This document shows, piece by piece, positions 43,752 through 54,620 of a stretch of 64,000 bases of DNA. The translations under genes and the position numbers were made by a program. The stretch is taken from assembly GCF_001298675.1 (NCBI RefSeq), contig NZ_CYIG01000008.1:1-64000 (forward strand), in the 5' to 3' direction. This DNA is from Paenacidovorax caeni (GTDB lineage Bacteria; Pseudomonadota; Gammaproteobacteria; Burkholderiales; Burkholderiaceae_C). A model generated the notes under the pieces. The model had not been told where the DNA came from. It did not search any database and saw only the letters and a list, made by a program, of their open reading frames with translations. Numbering within the stretch: position 1 is the stretch's first letter; each line of letters opens with the position of its first letter.

Positions 43752-44600
43752 TCACACCGATAAAACCACCTGCGCCACCGGCGCATAGCCATGGTTGAGC
43801 GGCCCATGCCCGTGCCCCGTGCGCACGGCGGCGCCAGCCTCGATGGCCCCCAGAATGTAGGCGCGCGCGCGCGCCACGGCCTCGGGCAGCGCGTGGCCCA
43901 GCGCCAGGTGCGCAGCAATGGCCGACGACAACGTGCAGCCGGTGCCATGCCCGTTGTGCGTGGCGATACGCGCCGACCCAAAGCGGGTGAGGCGGCCATC
44001 GGGCAAGGCCAGTACGTCCACCACCTCGTCCCCCGGCAAGTGCCCCCCCTTGAGCAGTGCGGCGCGTGCGCCCAGCGCCAGCAGGCCACGCGCCGCATCA
44101 TCCAGCGCCGCGATACCGCCAATGGGCTGGCCCAGCAGCAGTGCCGCCTCGTCCAGGTTGGGCGTGACCACCTCGGCCAGCGGGAACAGATCGCGCACCA
44201 GCACGGCCACGGTTTCCTGGGCAATCAGGCGGTCACCGCTGGTGGCCACCATCACCGGGTCGAGCACCACGTGCGGCAGTTGGTGGCGGCGGATGGCGTC
44301 GGCCACCACCTGCACCACTTCGGGCGAGGCCAGCATGCCGATCTTCACGGCGTCAACACCGATGTCCTCAACCACGGCGTCGATCTGCGCACGCAGCATG
44401 TCGGGCGGTATGCCGTGGATGCCGCGCACACCCTGCGTGTTCTGCGCCGTGATGGCCGTAATCGCGGTCATGCCGTAGCAGCCCAGCGCGCTGAAGGTCT
44501 TGAGATCGGCCTGGATGCCGGCGCCGCCACCGCTGTCGGAGCCGGCGATGGAAAGCACGCGCGCATAGCGCGGCAGCGAAGTCGGTTTTTCTTGCGTCAT
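43752..44600 (-). CDS. thiD: hydroxymethylpyrimidine/phosphomethylpyrimidine kinase
   Basis: A 282-residue ribokinase-fold enzyme that phosphorylates HMP and then HMP-P in thiamine synthesis. Landmarks are SIAGSDSGGGAGIQADLKTF, DPVMVATSGDRL and the anion-hole NGHGTGCTLSSAIAAHLA. It sits divergently from thiO, 220 nt apart. The frame extends far upstream, but the ATG at 44600 matches the family start. With CytX it would form an HMP salvage route. Confidence 0.94.
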   Translation of the reverse strand: MTQEKPTSLPRYARVLSIAGSDSGGGAGIQADLKTFSALGCYGMTAITAITAQNTQGVRGIHGIPPDMLRAQIDAVVEDIGVDAVKIGMLASPEVVQVVADAIRRHQLPHVVLDPVMVATSGDRLIAQETVAVLVRDLFPLAEVVTPNLDEAALLLGQPIGGIAALDDAARGLLALGARAALLKGGHLPGDEVVDVLALPDGRLTRFGSARIATHNGHGTGCTLSSAIAAHLALGHALPEAVARARAYILGAIEAGAAVRTGHGHGPLNHGYAPVAQVVLSV

Positions 44601-44656
44601 GGCAAAAATTATCGACGGTAAGGACTCTCGCGCCGTGCTGTAATTTGCGCCACGGA

Positions 44657-44743
44657 CGAAACAGGGGTGTCCCGGCTGCACAGGCTGGCGACTGAGAAAG
44701 ACCCTCGGCACCCGATCCAGGTCATGCTGGCGTGGGGAGTTTT
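44657..44743 (+). promoter_or_regulatory. TPP riboswitch (intact) before thiOSGE
   Basis: All core segments are in order: CAGGGGTG (44662-44669), ACTGAGAAAG (44691-44700), ACCCTCGGCACCCGATCC, a P5 hairpin CCAG-6 nt-CTGG, and GCGTGGGGAG. GAAAC and GTTTTC at the outer ends can close P1. It lies 78 nt before thiO. No strong terminator follows, so control is probably on translation start. Confidence 0.88.
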
Positions 44744-44820
44744 CACCAGTACAGCGCTGCCATGGCACGCCCGCGTTTTGTCCCTTTGCCTGACTCTTCG
44801 GACTGCGGACACCAACGCCA

Positions 44821-45917
44821 TGCATACCCTCGCTGCCTCCTCCTCCATCACCCTCCTCGGCGCCGGCCTGCTGGGCCGCCTGCTGGCCACCAGCCTGGCA
44901 CGCCAGGGCCACCGCGTGCAAATTTTTGAAGCCGGCGGCCCCGAAGGCGTGGGCTCCGCCGCGTACGTGGCGGCCGCCATGCTGGCACCCCTGGCCGAAT
45001 CGGCCGTGACCGAGCCTGGCGTGGTGCGCATGGGCCAGCACGCGCTGGAACGCTGGCCCGCGTTGCTCGCCCAGTTGCCTGCGCCGGTGTACTTCCAGCG
45101 CAACGGCACGCTGATCGTCTGGCACCGCCAGGACACGCCCGACGCGCTGCGCCTGCGCGGCCTGCTGGAGCGCACCCAGACCCTGCTCCCCACCCTGCCC
45201 CACATGCAGACGCTCGACGCCGAGGGCCTGGCACAGGCCGAACCCGCGCTGGCGCACCGCTTCGGCCAGGGCCTGCTGCTGCCCGGCGAAGGCCAGCTCG
45301 ACAACCGCCAGCTGCTGGCCGCGCTGGAGCAGGACATGCAGCAACTGGGCGTGCAGGTGCACTGGCACAGCCCGCGCGAGGTGAGCGACTTTCGCCCTGG
45401 CGAGGCCGGCCAGCCCGACTGGGTGCTGGACTGCCGCGGTCTGGGTGCGCGCACGCAGTGGAGTGCCCTGCGCGGCGTGCGGGGCGAGGTGCTGCGCATC
45501 CATGCGCCCGAGGTCACGCTGGTACGCCCCACGCGCCTGGTGCACCCGCGCTATTCGATCTACATTGCGCCCAAAGAAAACCACCTGTTTGTCATCGGTG
45601 CCACCGAGATCGAGTCTGACGACCGCTCGCCCATGAGCGTGCGCTCGGCGCTGGAGCTGCTCAGCGCCGTCTACACCGTGCACAGTGGCTTCGCCGAGGG
45701 GCGCATCCTGGAAATGAACACACAATGCCGCCCCACCCTGCCGGACAACCTGCCTGCCATCCGCATGCCGCAGCCACGGGTCATGGAAATCAACGGCATG
45801 TACCGCCACGGCTTCATGATCGCCCCGGCACTGCACGACGTGGCACTGGAGCTGCTGGAGCAGGGACAATCGGCCCTCGCCCCGCAATTCGACCTGTCTC
45901 TGCAATACACCGCATGA
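44821..45917 (+). CDS. thiO: glycine oxidase ThiO
   Basis: A 365-residue FAD-dependent D-amino-acid oxidase-fold enzyme (SITLLGAGLLGRLLATSLARQGHRVQIFEAGG at the N terminus; GMYRHGFMIAPALHD at the C terminus). It oxidises glycine to dehydroglycine for the thiazole ring. The open frame starts earlier, in the riboswitch, but the ATG at 44821 begins just before the FAD fold. The stop overlaps thiS by 4 nt. Confidence 0.92.
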
Positions 45918-46111
45918 ACGTCATCATCAACCAGCAAGCCACCACGCTGCCCGCACACGCCACGGTGCAGGATGCGCTCGCCACCCTCTCCGCACGCCCG
46001 CCCTTCGCGGTCGCCGTGAACACACGCTTCGTACCCAACACGCAGTACGCCAGCCACACGCTGCACGAGGGCGACCGCATGGAAGTGATCGCCCCCGTGA
46101 CCGGCGGCTGA
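45914..46111 (+). CDS. thiS: sulfur carrier protein ThiS
   Basis: A 65-residue ubiquitin-fold protein ending in the required Gly-Gly. Its C terminus is adenylated and turned into a thiocarboxylate that gives sulfur to the thiazole. It overlaps thiO and precedes thiG. Confidence 0.93.
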   Translation: MNVIINQQATTLPAHATVQDALATLSARPPFAVAVNTRFVPNTQYASHTLHEGDRMEVIAPVTGG

Positions 46112-46114
46112 AAT

Positions 46115-46170
46115 TTCAAGTCAAATTGGCCTCCAGCGCTTACCAGGAAAGCGCTAGCAGCTATCAAAAC
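46115..46170 (-). repeat. interspersed repeat copy
   Basis: Reverse copy: CCTCCAGCGCTTACC, a short loop, then AAGCGCTAGCAGCTAT, filling the thiS-thiG gap. Confidence 0.7.
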
Positions 46171-46181
46171 CATAGAAAGCC

Positions 46182-46994
46182 ATGAACCCGCTCACCCCGC
46201 CAACCGACCCGCTGATCCTCTACGGGCACACCTTCACCAGCCGCCTGCTGCTGGGCACTGCCCGCTATCCCTCGCCCGCCGTGCTTGAAGCCGCCGTGCA
46301 GTGCGCACGCCCGGCCATGGTCACGGCCTCGCTGCGCCGCCAGGGCATCAACGCCACGAACGCTGGCGAGAGCTTCTGGGAGCTGCTCAAGCGCCTGAAC
46401 GTGCCCGTGCTGCCCAACACCGCAGGCTGCCACAGCGTGCAAGAGGCCGTGACCACGGCGCAAATGGCGCGTGAGGTGTTCGGCACGCCCTGGATCAAGC
46501 TCGAGGTCATCGGCGACGACTACACCCTGCAGCCCGACACGCTGAATCTGGTGGAGGCTGCCTCGCTGCTCATCAAGGACGGCTTCCTGGTGCTGCCCTA
46601 CACCACCGACGACCTGGTGCTGTGCCAGCGCCTGGTGGACGTGGGCTGCCAGGCCGTCATGCCCTGGGCCGCCCCCATTGGTACCGGCCGCGGCCCACAA
46701 AACCCCTACGCGCTGCAAACGCTGCGCGAGCGCCTGCCGGTGCCGCTGCTGGTCGATGCCGGCCTGGGCCTGCCCTCGCACGCCTGCCAAGTGATGGAGT
46801 GGGGCTTCGATGGGGTACTGCTCAACACTGCCGTGGCCTTGTCGCAAGACCCCGTGGCCATGGCCAGCGCCTTTGCCAACGCCGTGGCCGCCGGCCGCGC
46901 CGCACACCGCGCCGGTGCCATGGCGCCGCAGCAAGCCGCGCAGCCCAGCACCCCGGTGCTCGGCACGCCCTTCTGGCACCACGACAAGGCATGA
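46182..46994 (+). CDS. thiG: thiazole synthase
   Basis: A 270-residue TIM-barrel enzyme that joins dehydroglycine, deoxyxylulose phosphate and ThiS thiocarboxylate. Family segments: [64 protein letters not shown]. It overlaps thiE by 4 nt. Confidence 0.95.
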   Translation: MNPLTPPTDPLILYGHTFTSRLLLGTARYPSPAVLEAAVQCARPAMVTASLRRQGINATNAGESFWELLKRLNVPVLPNTAGCHSVQEAVTTAQMAREVFGTPWIKLEVIGDDYTLQPDTLNLVEAASLLIKDGFLVLPYTTDDLVLCQRLVDVGCQAVMPWAAPIGTGRGPQNPYALQTLRERLPVPLLVDAGLGLPSHACQVMEWGFDGVLLNTAVALSQDPVAMASAFANAVAAGRAAHRAGAMAPQQAAQPSTPVLGTPFWHHDKA

Positions 46995-47908
46995 GCAGCA
47001 TGCCCTCTCTCTCCGACTGGCGTGCCGGCGCGCAGGCCATCACCGCCGCGCATGGCGCGCGCTTTGCCGATTTCCCCGCACAGCCTGCGCCTGCGCCCAC
47101 AAGCGATGACCCGGTGTACCGCGCTGCCCTGGCGGCTTGCAGCCAACTGGGCTTCATCGGCATCGACGCCGAATGCCTGGCACAGGCCTGGATGCGCCAA
47201 AGCCAGCGCCTGGGCGCTTTCGATGCCACGCTGTGGCCCTGCAACCCGCAAGACTTTGGCGTACAGGCGCGTGCCGAGCGCGCGGGCTTTCCTGCCTGCC
47301 CGCAGCGGCTGGGCCTGTATGCCGTGCTGCCCGACGCGGCGTGGGTCGGTCGCATGGCGCGTGCGGGCGTACCCACGGTGCAACTGCGCTTCAAGCATGA
47401 GGATCCGGCCGCCATTGCCCGGGAGGTGCGCGCTGCCGTGGCAGCCGTGCAGGGCACGCAGGCACTGCTGTTCATCAATGACCACTGGCGCGATGCCATG
47501 GCCGCAGGCGCCTACGGCGTGCACCTCGGGCAGGAAGACCTGGACGCCCTGGCGCCTGAGGAACTGGCACAGCTGCGCGCTTCGGGACTGCGCCTGGGCG
47601 TGAGCACGCATGGCTACGCCGAGATGCTGCGCGCTGATGCCGTGGCGCCGAGCTACATCGCGCTGGGCGCCGTGTTCCCCACCACGCTGAAGAAAATGGC
47701 CACGGTGCCTCAAGGCGTAGCCCGTCTGGGCGGTTATGTGCAATTGATGCAGGGCTATCCGCTGGTGGCCATCGGCGGCATCGGTGCCGCGCAGTTTCCC
47801 GAAATCCTGGCCACCGGCGTGGGCTCAATCGCAGTGGTGCGTGCCCTGGTGCAGGCGCCCCACCCAGAGCAGGCCGCCGCAGCGCTGCTGCAGCACATGC
47901 AAGGCTGA
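46991..47908 (+). CDS. thiE: thiamine-phosphate synthase with N-terminal extension
   Basis: The C-terminal part (about 105-305) is a ThiE barrel: [77 protein letters not shown]. It couples HMP-PP with thiazole phosphate. The protein is 305 residues, about 90 longer than usual. The N-terminal region has no clear family match and may be a remnant or separate domain. Confidence 0.92.
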   Translation: MSSMPSLSDWRAGAQAITAAHGARFADFPAQPAPAPTSDDPVYRAALAACSQLGFIGIDAECLAQAWMRQSQRLGAFDATLWPCNPQDFGVQARAERAGFPACPQRLGLYAVLPDAAWVGRMARAGVPTVQLRFKHEDPAAIAREVRAAVAAVQGTQALLFINDHWRDAMAAGAYGVHLGQEDLDALAPEELAQLRASGLRLGVSTHGYAEMLRADAVAPSYIALGAVFPTTLKKMATVPQGVARLGGYVQLMQGYPLVAIGGIGAAQFPEILATGVGSIAVVRALVQAPHPEQAAAALLQHMQG

Positions 47909-47923
47909 GCCAGCCCGCTGCCG

Positions 47924-50053
47924 TTACGGTTTCGGCGGCCGCTCTTCGAGCTCGAAGCGCAGCTCGTACTTGTCGTCAAAGCCAAAACCCACCGCTTGCC
48001 CGGGCGCGGGCGGCGGCGTCACCGGCAACGCCGGCTGCCCAGCCCCTGCGTCGATCGTGGGTGGTTCGGTCAGATCGAGGTCCAGCAGCGACTCGGGCGG
48101 TGACGGTTCGGCCGGCGCCACGTCACGCGGCGCCAGGGTCAGGTCGTCGATCATGAAATCCAGCGGATCCAGCGCCAGCTTCTCCGGCGGCTGGGTCGAC
48201 ACGCGCCCCCAGTCGGGCTCCGCAGGCTGGACTTCGGGCAACACCGGCGCTGCGGGCGAACCCAGCGGCGTGGTGCGCTTGCGCGGCGGCGGCTCGCCTC
48301 GGGCGCTGGCCGGGGTGGTCTGCGCAATAGCGAGCAGCAACAGCAAATCGTCATAGGCCGCCAGGTCGAAGCGCGCTGCCGTGCCCGCACCGCCGCCTTC
48401 CTTCAGGAACAGGTAGCCTTCCAGCAGTGCCAGCACCGAAGGCGAAGTCCATTGCGCCTCAATCTCGGCCAGTTCGTCGGTGTAGAACTCCAGCCCCTTG
48501 CCCTGTGTGCGGAACTGCGAGAACGCCGGCAGGTCGGCGTTGAAATGGCGCATGAATTGCGTGCGCAGCTGTGCAAAATCGTCTGCTCGGCCCAACTGGT
48601 GGTACAGGCGCAGCAACTCCAGGTAACTGAACGGCGACGTCTCGCCACGGTCGGCGATATGCTGCTTCAGCACCTCGATGGCCTGGTCGTGCTCGCCCAC
48701 GGAGACGAAAAACTCGGCCTGCTGCAGGATGTCGAACAACTCCTCGGGGTTGACGATCTGCAGCCCCTGCAGCGCGCTGGCCGGGGCCACAGCAGGCACG
48801 GGCTCCGGGGCAGGCTCGAAGGCGTATGCCTCGGCGGTGGCGGGCTCCAACGGCAGCGTGGAGGGCGCGAGCTGCTCCGTCACTGGCATGCTGTGCACTT
48901 CGTCCTTCTCCAGCCAGGGGCTTGGAGGCTCGGGAGTGGCAGGCCGCGTCGGCACCGGGGCCTTATCGAGCGCCACCACATGGGCTACCGAGTCGTGCCA
49001 GGAACGCACGGCGTCACTTTCCTGGCGACGTATACGCACCCAGAGCCAGCCCAGCAACCCGGACAGCAGCGCCAGCGCGCTACCCAGGCCGTACACCACG
49101 GTGGCGGAATAGCGGCCGCTTTCCTCCTGCGCCAGGCGCTCGCGCAGGAGGGCGGCATCCTGGCGCTCGCGCGCTGCCTGTGCCTTCATGCTGGCGATTT
49201 CTGCCTCCAGCGCGCGCACACGCTCCTGCCACGGTGCATCAGCCCCCTCTGCCTGCTGTGGGTCGGCACTGAGCGCCTTCCACAGCGCTGCGGCCTTGGC
49301 ACGCTCTTCGTCCGTCGTCGGAGGCAACGCCGTGATCTCAGGGGTCAGCCGCAATGCGGCGGCCGGCGACTCGGCCAACAGCTGTTCCAGCGACTCCATC
49401 ACCAGACGCGGACGCGGGGCGGGCTGCGAAGGCACCACCGCCGGCTTAGGCTGAACCTTGGGCTGGGGCTGGGGCTTGGGCTTGGGCTTAGGTTTAGCCG
49501 GGGCTGGCTGCACCTGCTGCAATGCACTTGACTCCGGTGCCTTGCGCGCCACAGGCTCCACCTCGGGCCGCACCGCAGGAAGTACCTGCGGCGCTACGGG
49601 GCGCGGTGCCACGGCGGCACGGTTGGCCGGAGCCGCTGCCAGACGCCCAATATCCACGGGATCACCGCCCCTGGGCGACGTGTTGGGCAGCTCGGCCAGA
49701 AATGTGTAGGTGCGCGAAACACGCCCCATGCAGCCTGCCGTGATGGTGGCCGTGAGCACCGGCTCGCGGGCAATGGTGAACGCCTGCACGCGCACAGCCG
49801 AGGAATGCCCCGCGACTTCGGGCAACGGCACGACGCGCACCTGGGAAGGACTGATCGGAACGTCCCCCGACACCAGCTGCGCAGAAATGCAGGAAGAGGC
49901 CAGATCCACACCCGGGTCGGGCTGCACCTCGAAGGTCAAGTCAATGGGAGAGCCCAGCACCACAACGCTGCGGCTGTTGCCAAGCGAAAGCGCTGCAGCG
50001 CTCAGCGCAACTGCATACAGGCTGGCCCCAATGATGACGTCACTTTTTTTCAC
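47924..50053 (-). CDS. FimV-like exported membrane protein
   Basis: A 709-residue protein with an N-terminal signal or membrane segment (IIGASLYAVALSAAALSLG), a beta-rich domain (about 35-150), a Lys-Pro-Gln repeat (PKPKPKPQPQPKVQPKP, about 210-235), a coiled coil (about 285-325, ending in ERLAQEESGRYS), a transmembrane helix (about 330-350, VYGLGSALALLSGLLGWLWVRI), and an acidic cytoplasmic tail with helical repeats (about 430-560). This layout resembles FimV/TspA hubs that organise the cell pole and pili. GTG at 50053 is chosen because it gives a proper signal; a TTG at 50128 is possible. Confidence 0.65.
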   Translation of the reverse strand: MKKSDVIIGASLYAVALSAAALSLGNSRSVVVLGSPIDLTFEVQPDPGVDLASSCISAQLVSGDVPISPSQVRVVPLPEVAGHSSAVRVQAFTIAREPVLTATITAGCMGRVSRTYTFLAELPNTSPRGGDPVDIGRLAAAPANRAAVAPRPVAPQVLPAVRPEVEPVARKAPESSALQQVQPAPAKPKPKPKPQPQPKVQPKPAVVPSQPAPRPRLVMESLEQLLAESPAAALRLTPEITALPPTTDEERAKAAALWKALSADPQQAEGADAPWQERVRALEAEIASMKAQAARERQDAALLRERLAQEESGRYSATVVYGLGSALALLSGLLGWLWVRIRRQESDAVRSWHDSVAHVVALDKAPVPTRPATPEPPSPWLEKDEVHSMPVTEQLAPSTLPLEPATAEAYAFEPAPEPVPAVAPASALQGLQIVNPEELFDILQQAEFFVSVGEHDQAIEVLKQHIADRGETSPFSYLELLRLYHQLGRADDFAQLRTQFMRHFNADLPAFSQFRTQGKGLEFYTDELAEIEAQWTSPSVLALLEGYLFLKEGGGAGTAARFDLAAYDDLLLLLAIAQTTPASARGEPPPRKRTTPLGSPAAPVLPEVQPAEPDWGRVSTQPPEKLALDPLDFMIDDLTLAPRDVAPAEPSPPESLLDLDLTEPPTIDAGAGQPALPVTPPPAPGQAVGFGFDDKYELRFELEERPPKP

Positions 50054-50253
50054 AGCGGTTGCATTTATTGAAATCTGATTCTGGCATACAAAGCCAGGGG
50101 CTGCTGCCGGATAACACGGCGGGGGCAACGCCTTTTCGCCCTTTCACCCGCCACGGACGCGCACACCTGGGTGCACCAGACACGCACGCGACTCCACGCC
50201 CTCGTCCCTGACGCGACAATCCAGCGGCACTGTAGTCACCCAAAAGACAGACC

Positions 50254-50973
50254 ATGGACGACCCCATTCTTACCATCGAAGAACGAGAGGCGATCAACTC
50301 CGGTCGCTGGTTTTCAACCCTTTCCCCATCGCTGCGGCACGACATTCTCCGATGCGCTTACGTCAAACGCTTCAAGGACGGCACACTGATCTGTGCACGT
50401 GGCGATCCACCCGAGGAGTGGATCGCCTGTGCCAAGGGCGCCGTGCGCGTGAGCTCAACCTCGATTTCGGGCAAGCAGATCACGCTGACCTACGTGGAGC
50501 CGGGCATCTGGTTCGGCGACGTGGCGATGTTCGACGGCGACCGGCGCACGCACGATGGCTATGCCCACGGCGACACCACGGTGCTGTGCGTGTCCAAAGC
50601 CGACTTCCACAAAATCCTGGCCCAGCACGTGGAGCTGTACGAAGCGCTGCTGCGCCTGCATGCGCGTCGCATCCGCCAGCTCTACGGCCTGGTGGAAGAC
50701 CTCAACACCCTGCCGCTGCGCGCGCGCCTGGCCAAGCAACTGCTGCACCTGGTGCGCAGTTACGGCGTCCCCAGCCTGGCGAACTACGGCGAGGTGCGCA
50801 TTGGCCTGCAACTGGCGCAGGAAGAGCTGGCGCAGTTGCTGGGCGCATCGCGCCAGCGTGTGAACCAGGAACTCAAGTCCATGGAGCGCGAGGAAGCCAT
50901 CCGCATCGAGACCGGCGGCCTGGTCGTGCGCAAGCGCGACGCGCTGATGCGCATCGCCGAGTCCGACACCTAA
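50254..50973 (+). CDS. Crp/Fnr-family transcriptional regulator
   Basis: A 239-residue regulator with an N-terminal cyclic-nucleotide-binding-like barrel (about 20-145; YVEPGIWFGDVAMFDGDRRTHDGYAHG) and a C-terminal winged helix (about 165-235; QLAQEELAQLLGASRQRVNQELKSME). It lacks the Fnr cysteines. cNMP contact residues are not clearly those of Crp. It is 28 nt from the phosphotransferase gene and may control the fatty-acid pair behind it. Confidence 0.88.
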   Translation: MDDPILTIEEREAINSGRWFSTLSPSLRHDILRCAYVKRFKDGTLICARGDPPEEWIACAKGAVRVSSTSISGKQITLTYVEPGIWFGDVAMFDGDRRTHDGYAHGDTTVLCVSKADFHKILAQHVELYEALLRLHARRIRQLYGLVEDLNTLPLRARLAKQLLHLVRSYGVPSLANYGEVRIGLQLAQEELAQLLGASRQRVNQELKSMEREEAIRIETGGLVVRKRDALMRIAESDT

Positions 50974-51000
50974 CCCCTTTTTATTCCCAGTGAACCCTGC

Positions 51001-52083
51001 ATGAGCAACTTCGACCATTTCGTGGGCACGCGCCCCGTTTCCGAACAGCACGCCTTCGACGCGGGGGCGCTGAGCGCCTGGCTGCAGCAGCACCTGCCCG
51101 GCTTCACCGGCCCGCTCACCGTGGAGATGTTCAAGGGCGGCCAGTCCAACCCCACCTACAAACTGGTCACACCGGGGCAAAGCTACGTCATGCGCGCCAA
51201 GCCCGGCCCGGTGGCCAAGCTGCTGCCCTCGGCGCACGCCATCGAGCGCGAGTACGCCGTGATGCGCGGCCTGGCTGGCACCGACGTGCCCGTGCCGCGC
51301 ATGCTGGCGCTGTGCGAGGACGAATCGGTCATTGGCCGCGCGTTCTACATCATGGAGTTCATGCAGGGCCGCGTACTCTGGGACCAGAGCCTGCCCGGCA
51401 TGACGCCGGCCGAGCGCGCCGCCATCTACGACGAGATGAACCGCGTCATTGCGGCGCTGCACAGCGTGAAGTTCGCCGAACGCGGCCTGGCAGGCTACGG
51501 CAAGCCCGGCAACTACTTCGAGCGCCAGATCGGCCGCTGGAGCAAGCAGTACCAAGCCTCCATCACCCAGCCCATCCCCGAGATGGACCAGCTGATGCAA
51601 TGGCTGCCCGCCCACATGCCCGCCAGCGCCAAGGACGAGAGCCGCGTGGCCATCGTGCACGGCGACTACCGGCTCGACAACCTGATGTTCCACCCCACCG
51701 AGCCGCGCGTCATCGCTGTGCTCGACTGGGAGCTGTCCACACTGGGCCACCCGCTGGCCGACTTTGCTTACCACTGCATGAGCTGGCACATCCCGGCCGC
51801 GCTGGGCCGCGGCATCGCCGGGCTGGACCTGGTGGCGCTGGGCATCCCCTCGGAGCAGGACTACATCCAGCGCTATTGCGAGCACACCGGCACCGCGGAC
51901 GTGGCCGCGCTGCACGCCGACTGGAACTTTTACATGGCCTACAACATGTTCCGCATCGCGGCCATCCTGCAGGGCATCGCCAAGCGCGTGGAAGACGGCA
52001 CCGCCGCCAGCGCCCAGGCCAAGGCGGCGGGCGCCACGGCCCGCCCCATGGCCGAACTGGCCTGGTCCTTCGCGCAGCGCTGA
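51001..52083 (+). CDS. APH-family phosphotransferase linked to acyl-CoA metabolism
   Basis: A 360-residue kinase-like protein with HGDYRLDNLMFHP (catalytic Asp) and VLDWE (metal Asp). Its closest arrangement is the kinase part of ACAD10/ACAD11, which phosphorylates 4-hydroxyacyl-CoA. The acyl-CoA dehydrogenase gene directly after it matches that two-step route. An antibiotic phosphotransferase is unlikely in this context. Confidence 0.85.
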   Translation: MSNFDHFVGTRPVSEQHAFDAGALSAWLQQHLPGFTGPLTVEMFKGGQSNPTYKLVTPGQSYVMRAKPGPVAKLLPSAHAIEREYAVMRGLAGTDVPVPRMLALCEDESVIGRAFYIMEFMQGRVLWDQSLPGMTPAERAAIYDEMNRVIAALHSVKFAERGLAGYGKPGNYFERQIGRWSKQYQASITQPIPEMDQLMQWLPAHMPASAKDESRVAIVHGDYRLDNLMFHPTEPRVIAVLDWELSTLGHPLADFAYHCMSWHIPAALGRGIAGLDLVALGIPSEQDYIQRYCEHTGTADVAALHADWNFYMAYNMFRIAAILQGIAKRVEDGTAASAQAKAAGATARPMAELAWSFAQR

Positions 52084-52126
52084 GCATCCACCCACCCCTA
52101 GTTTCTGACCTCTGAAGGGAATCCCC

Positions 52127-53401
<1,275 letters not shown>

Positions 53402-53409
53402 TTCAAACG

Positions 53410-53463
53410 CTATTAAAAAAATAGCTCCTGGCGCTTGCTAGATAAGCGCCAGGAGCTTTTTTT
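53410..53463. terminator. bidirectional terminator built from the interspersed repeat
   Basis: A perfect 14-bp stem, AGCTCCTGGCGCTT (53423-53436) with AAGCGCCAGGAGCT (53444-53457), has a 7-nt loop, a T-run on the right and an A-run on the left. It lies between the convergent acyl-CoA dehydrogenase and FHA-cyclase genes. Its sequence is a copy of the interspersed repeat. Confidence 0.85.
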
Positions 53464-53479
53464 ATGCCTATTTTTGTGC

Positions 53480-54424
53480 CTATTGCACCATCACGCCCGC
53501 GTCAGACACGGTGAACGCCAGCGCGGGTGCGCTGTCGTCACTGAAAGCCACGCCCAGCGCCACCTGGCCGGCACCGTGCAGCAGACAGGTGTCACGGCGC
53601 AGCAGCACCGGCTCAAAGCCCTCAAACCGCACCCAGGTGCCGAAGCGGCTCAGGTCGGTCAGCACGAAGGCGCCGTTGCGCCAGTCAATGCGCGCATGCT
53701 CACGCGAAACACGCGGGTCCGGCACGCACACCTGCGCCTGCGGCGCACGCCCGAGCAGCAGCGGCATGTCCTGCGCTGAGTACACATGCCCTTCGCCGTG
53801 CCAGTGCACCTGCAGCTGCATGGGGCCGCTGTGCAGTGTGCCCAGGGTGCTGGGCAGATTGGTCAGCATGGTCTGGGAATCGGGGTCTTCGTCCTGGCGC
53901 CACTCCAGTCCATACACCGTGATCGGCTCGGCCTTGCCCCGGATGGGCAGGGAACCCAGGCGCACGAAGCGGGTGCCCGGTGCACTCGCGCTGCCCTGGG
54001 CGGCCTCGGCATCCTTCACCGTGCTGGCGCTGAGCCAGACTTCGCCCGGCCGCGCACGCTCGCACAGGCGCGCTGCCAGGTTCACGGCGTCGCCGTAGCA
54101 ATCGCCATCGACCTCCACGACCTCTCCGCCCGCCACGCCCACGCGCACCTGCAGACACATCTCGCTCGGCCATTCGCGCAGGTGCTGCTGGTGGTCGCGC
54201 ATCAGCGCCGCCATGGCCTGCACGGCACGCGGCGCGGTATCGAAGGTGGCTAGCACGCCGTCCCCCAGGGTCTTGACCACGCGCCCGCCCTGGCTTTCAA
54301 CCGACTGGCCGAGCCAATGCACCACATGGGTCACGGCTTCGGTGGCGCGCGCATTGCCCAAGACCTCATACAGGGCCGTACTTCCCGCGATATCAGCAAA
54401 CACGATCACTGACGTGCCGCTCAT
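53480..54424 (-). CDS. class III nucleotide cyclase with FHA domain
   Basis: A 314-residue cytoplasmic protein. Residues about 1-175 form a class III cyclase domain (VIVFADIAGSTALYEVLG; VKTLGDGVLATF; DCYGDAVNLAARLCERA). About 210-300 form an FHA domain (LLLGRAPQAQVCVPDPRVSREHARIDWRNGAFVLTDLSRFGTWV), which binds phosphothreonine. A kinase-controlled cyclase is suggested, but no kinase gene is close. It is divergent from putA. Confidence 0.87.
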   Translation of the reverse strand: MSGTSVIVFADIAGSTALYEVLGNARATEAVTHVVHWLGQSVESQGGRVVKTLGDGVLATFDTAPRAVQAMAALMRDHQQHLREWPSEMCLQVRVGVAGGEVVEVDGDCYGDAVNLAARLCERARPGEVWLSASTVKDAEAAQGSASAPGTRFVRLGSLPIRGKAEPITVYGLEWRQDEDPDSQTMLTNLPSTLGTLHSGPMQLQVHWHGEGHVYSAQDMPLLLGRAPQAQVCVPDPRVSREHARIDWRNGAFVLTDLSRFGTWVRFEGFEPVLLRRDTCLLHGAGQVALGVAFSDDSAPALAFTVSDAGVMVQ

Positions 54425-54494
54425 GGTTTTCTACTCCCGCAATCCATGCAGTAAGTGTATGGGGAGCACCCGGCGCCGCATACCCGTGTACATC

Positions 54495-54542
54495 ATCGTT
54501 AACGATTACCTCAGCCTCATAAATTATAGGGTTTACCCTATA
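54495..54542. promoter_or_regulatory. palindromes in the cyclase/putA divergent promoter
   Basis: ATCGTTAACGAT (54495-54506) and TATAGGGTTTACCCTATA (54525-54542) are perfect dyads in an AT-rich stretch. Either could be an operator; the second overlaps possible -10 sequence. Confidence 0.5.
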
Positions 54543-54551
54543 TTCAAAAAA

Positions 54552-54591
54552 GTGCAACCTTGCGATATTTACCCACCCCAAAAGGTTGCAC
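54552..54591 (+). promoter_or_regulatory. putative PutA autoregulatory operator
   Basis: GTGCAACCTT (54552-54561) and AAGGTTGCAC (54582-54591) form a perfect 10-bp inverted repeat, 30 nt before putA. Each arm contains GTTGCA, the sequence PutA ribbon-helix-helix domains recognise in enterobacteria and pseudomonads. It probably mediates repression when proline is absent. Confidence 0.7.
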
Positions 54592-54620
54592 CTTTTTTAC
54601 CCTTGCCCTTCGGATCCGTT

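Noticed and set aside
44600-45905. 717-codon extension of the thiD frame
   Set aside because: It is the antisense of thiO and crosses the riboswitch; thiD starts normally at 44600.
51001-52083. Aminoglycoside resistance gene
   Set aside because: The APH fold is shared, but the acyl-CoA dehydrogenase partner directly downstream points to lipid metabolism.
54213-54620. N-terminal extension of putA
   Set aside because: It would put the operator and the cyclase start codon inside the coding region; the DNA-binding domain begins at 54621.
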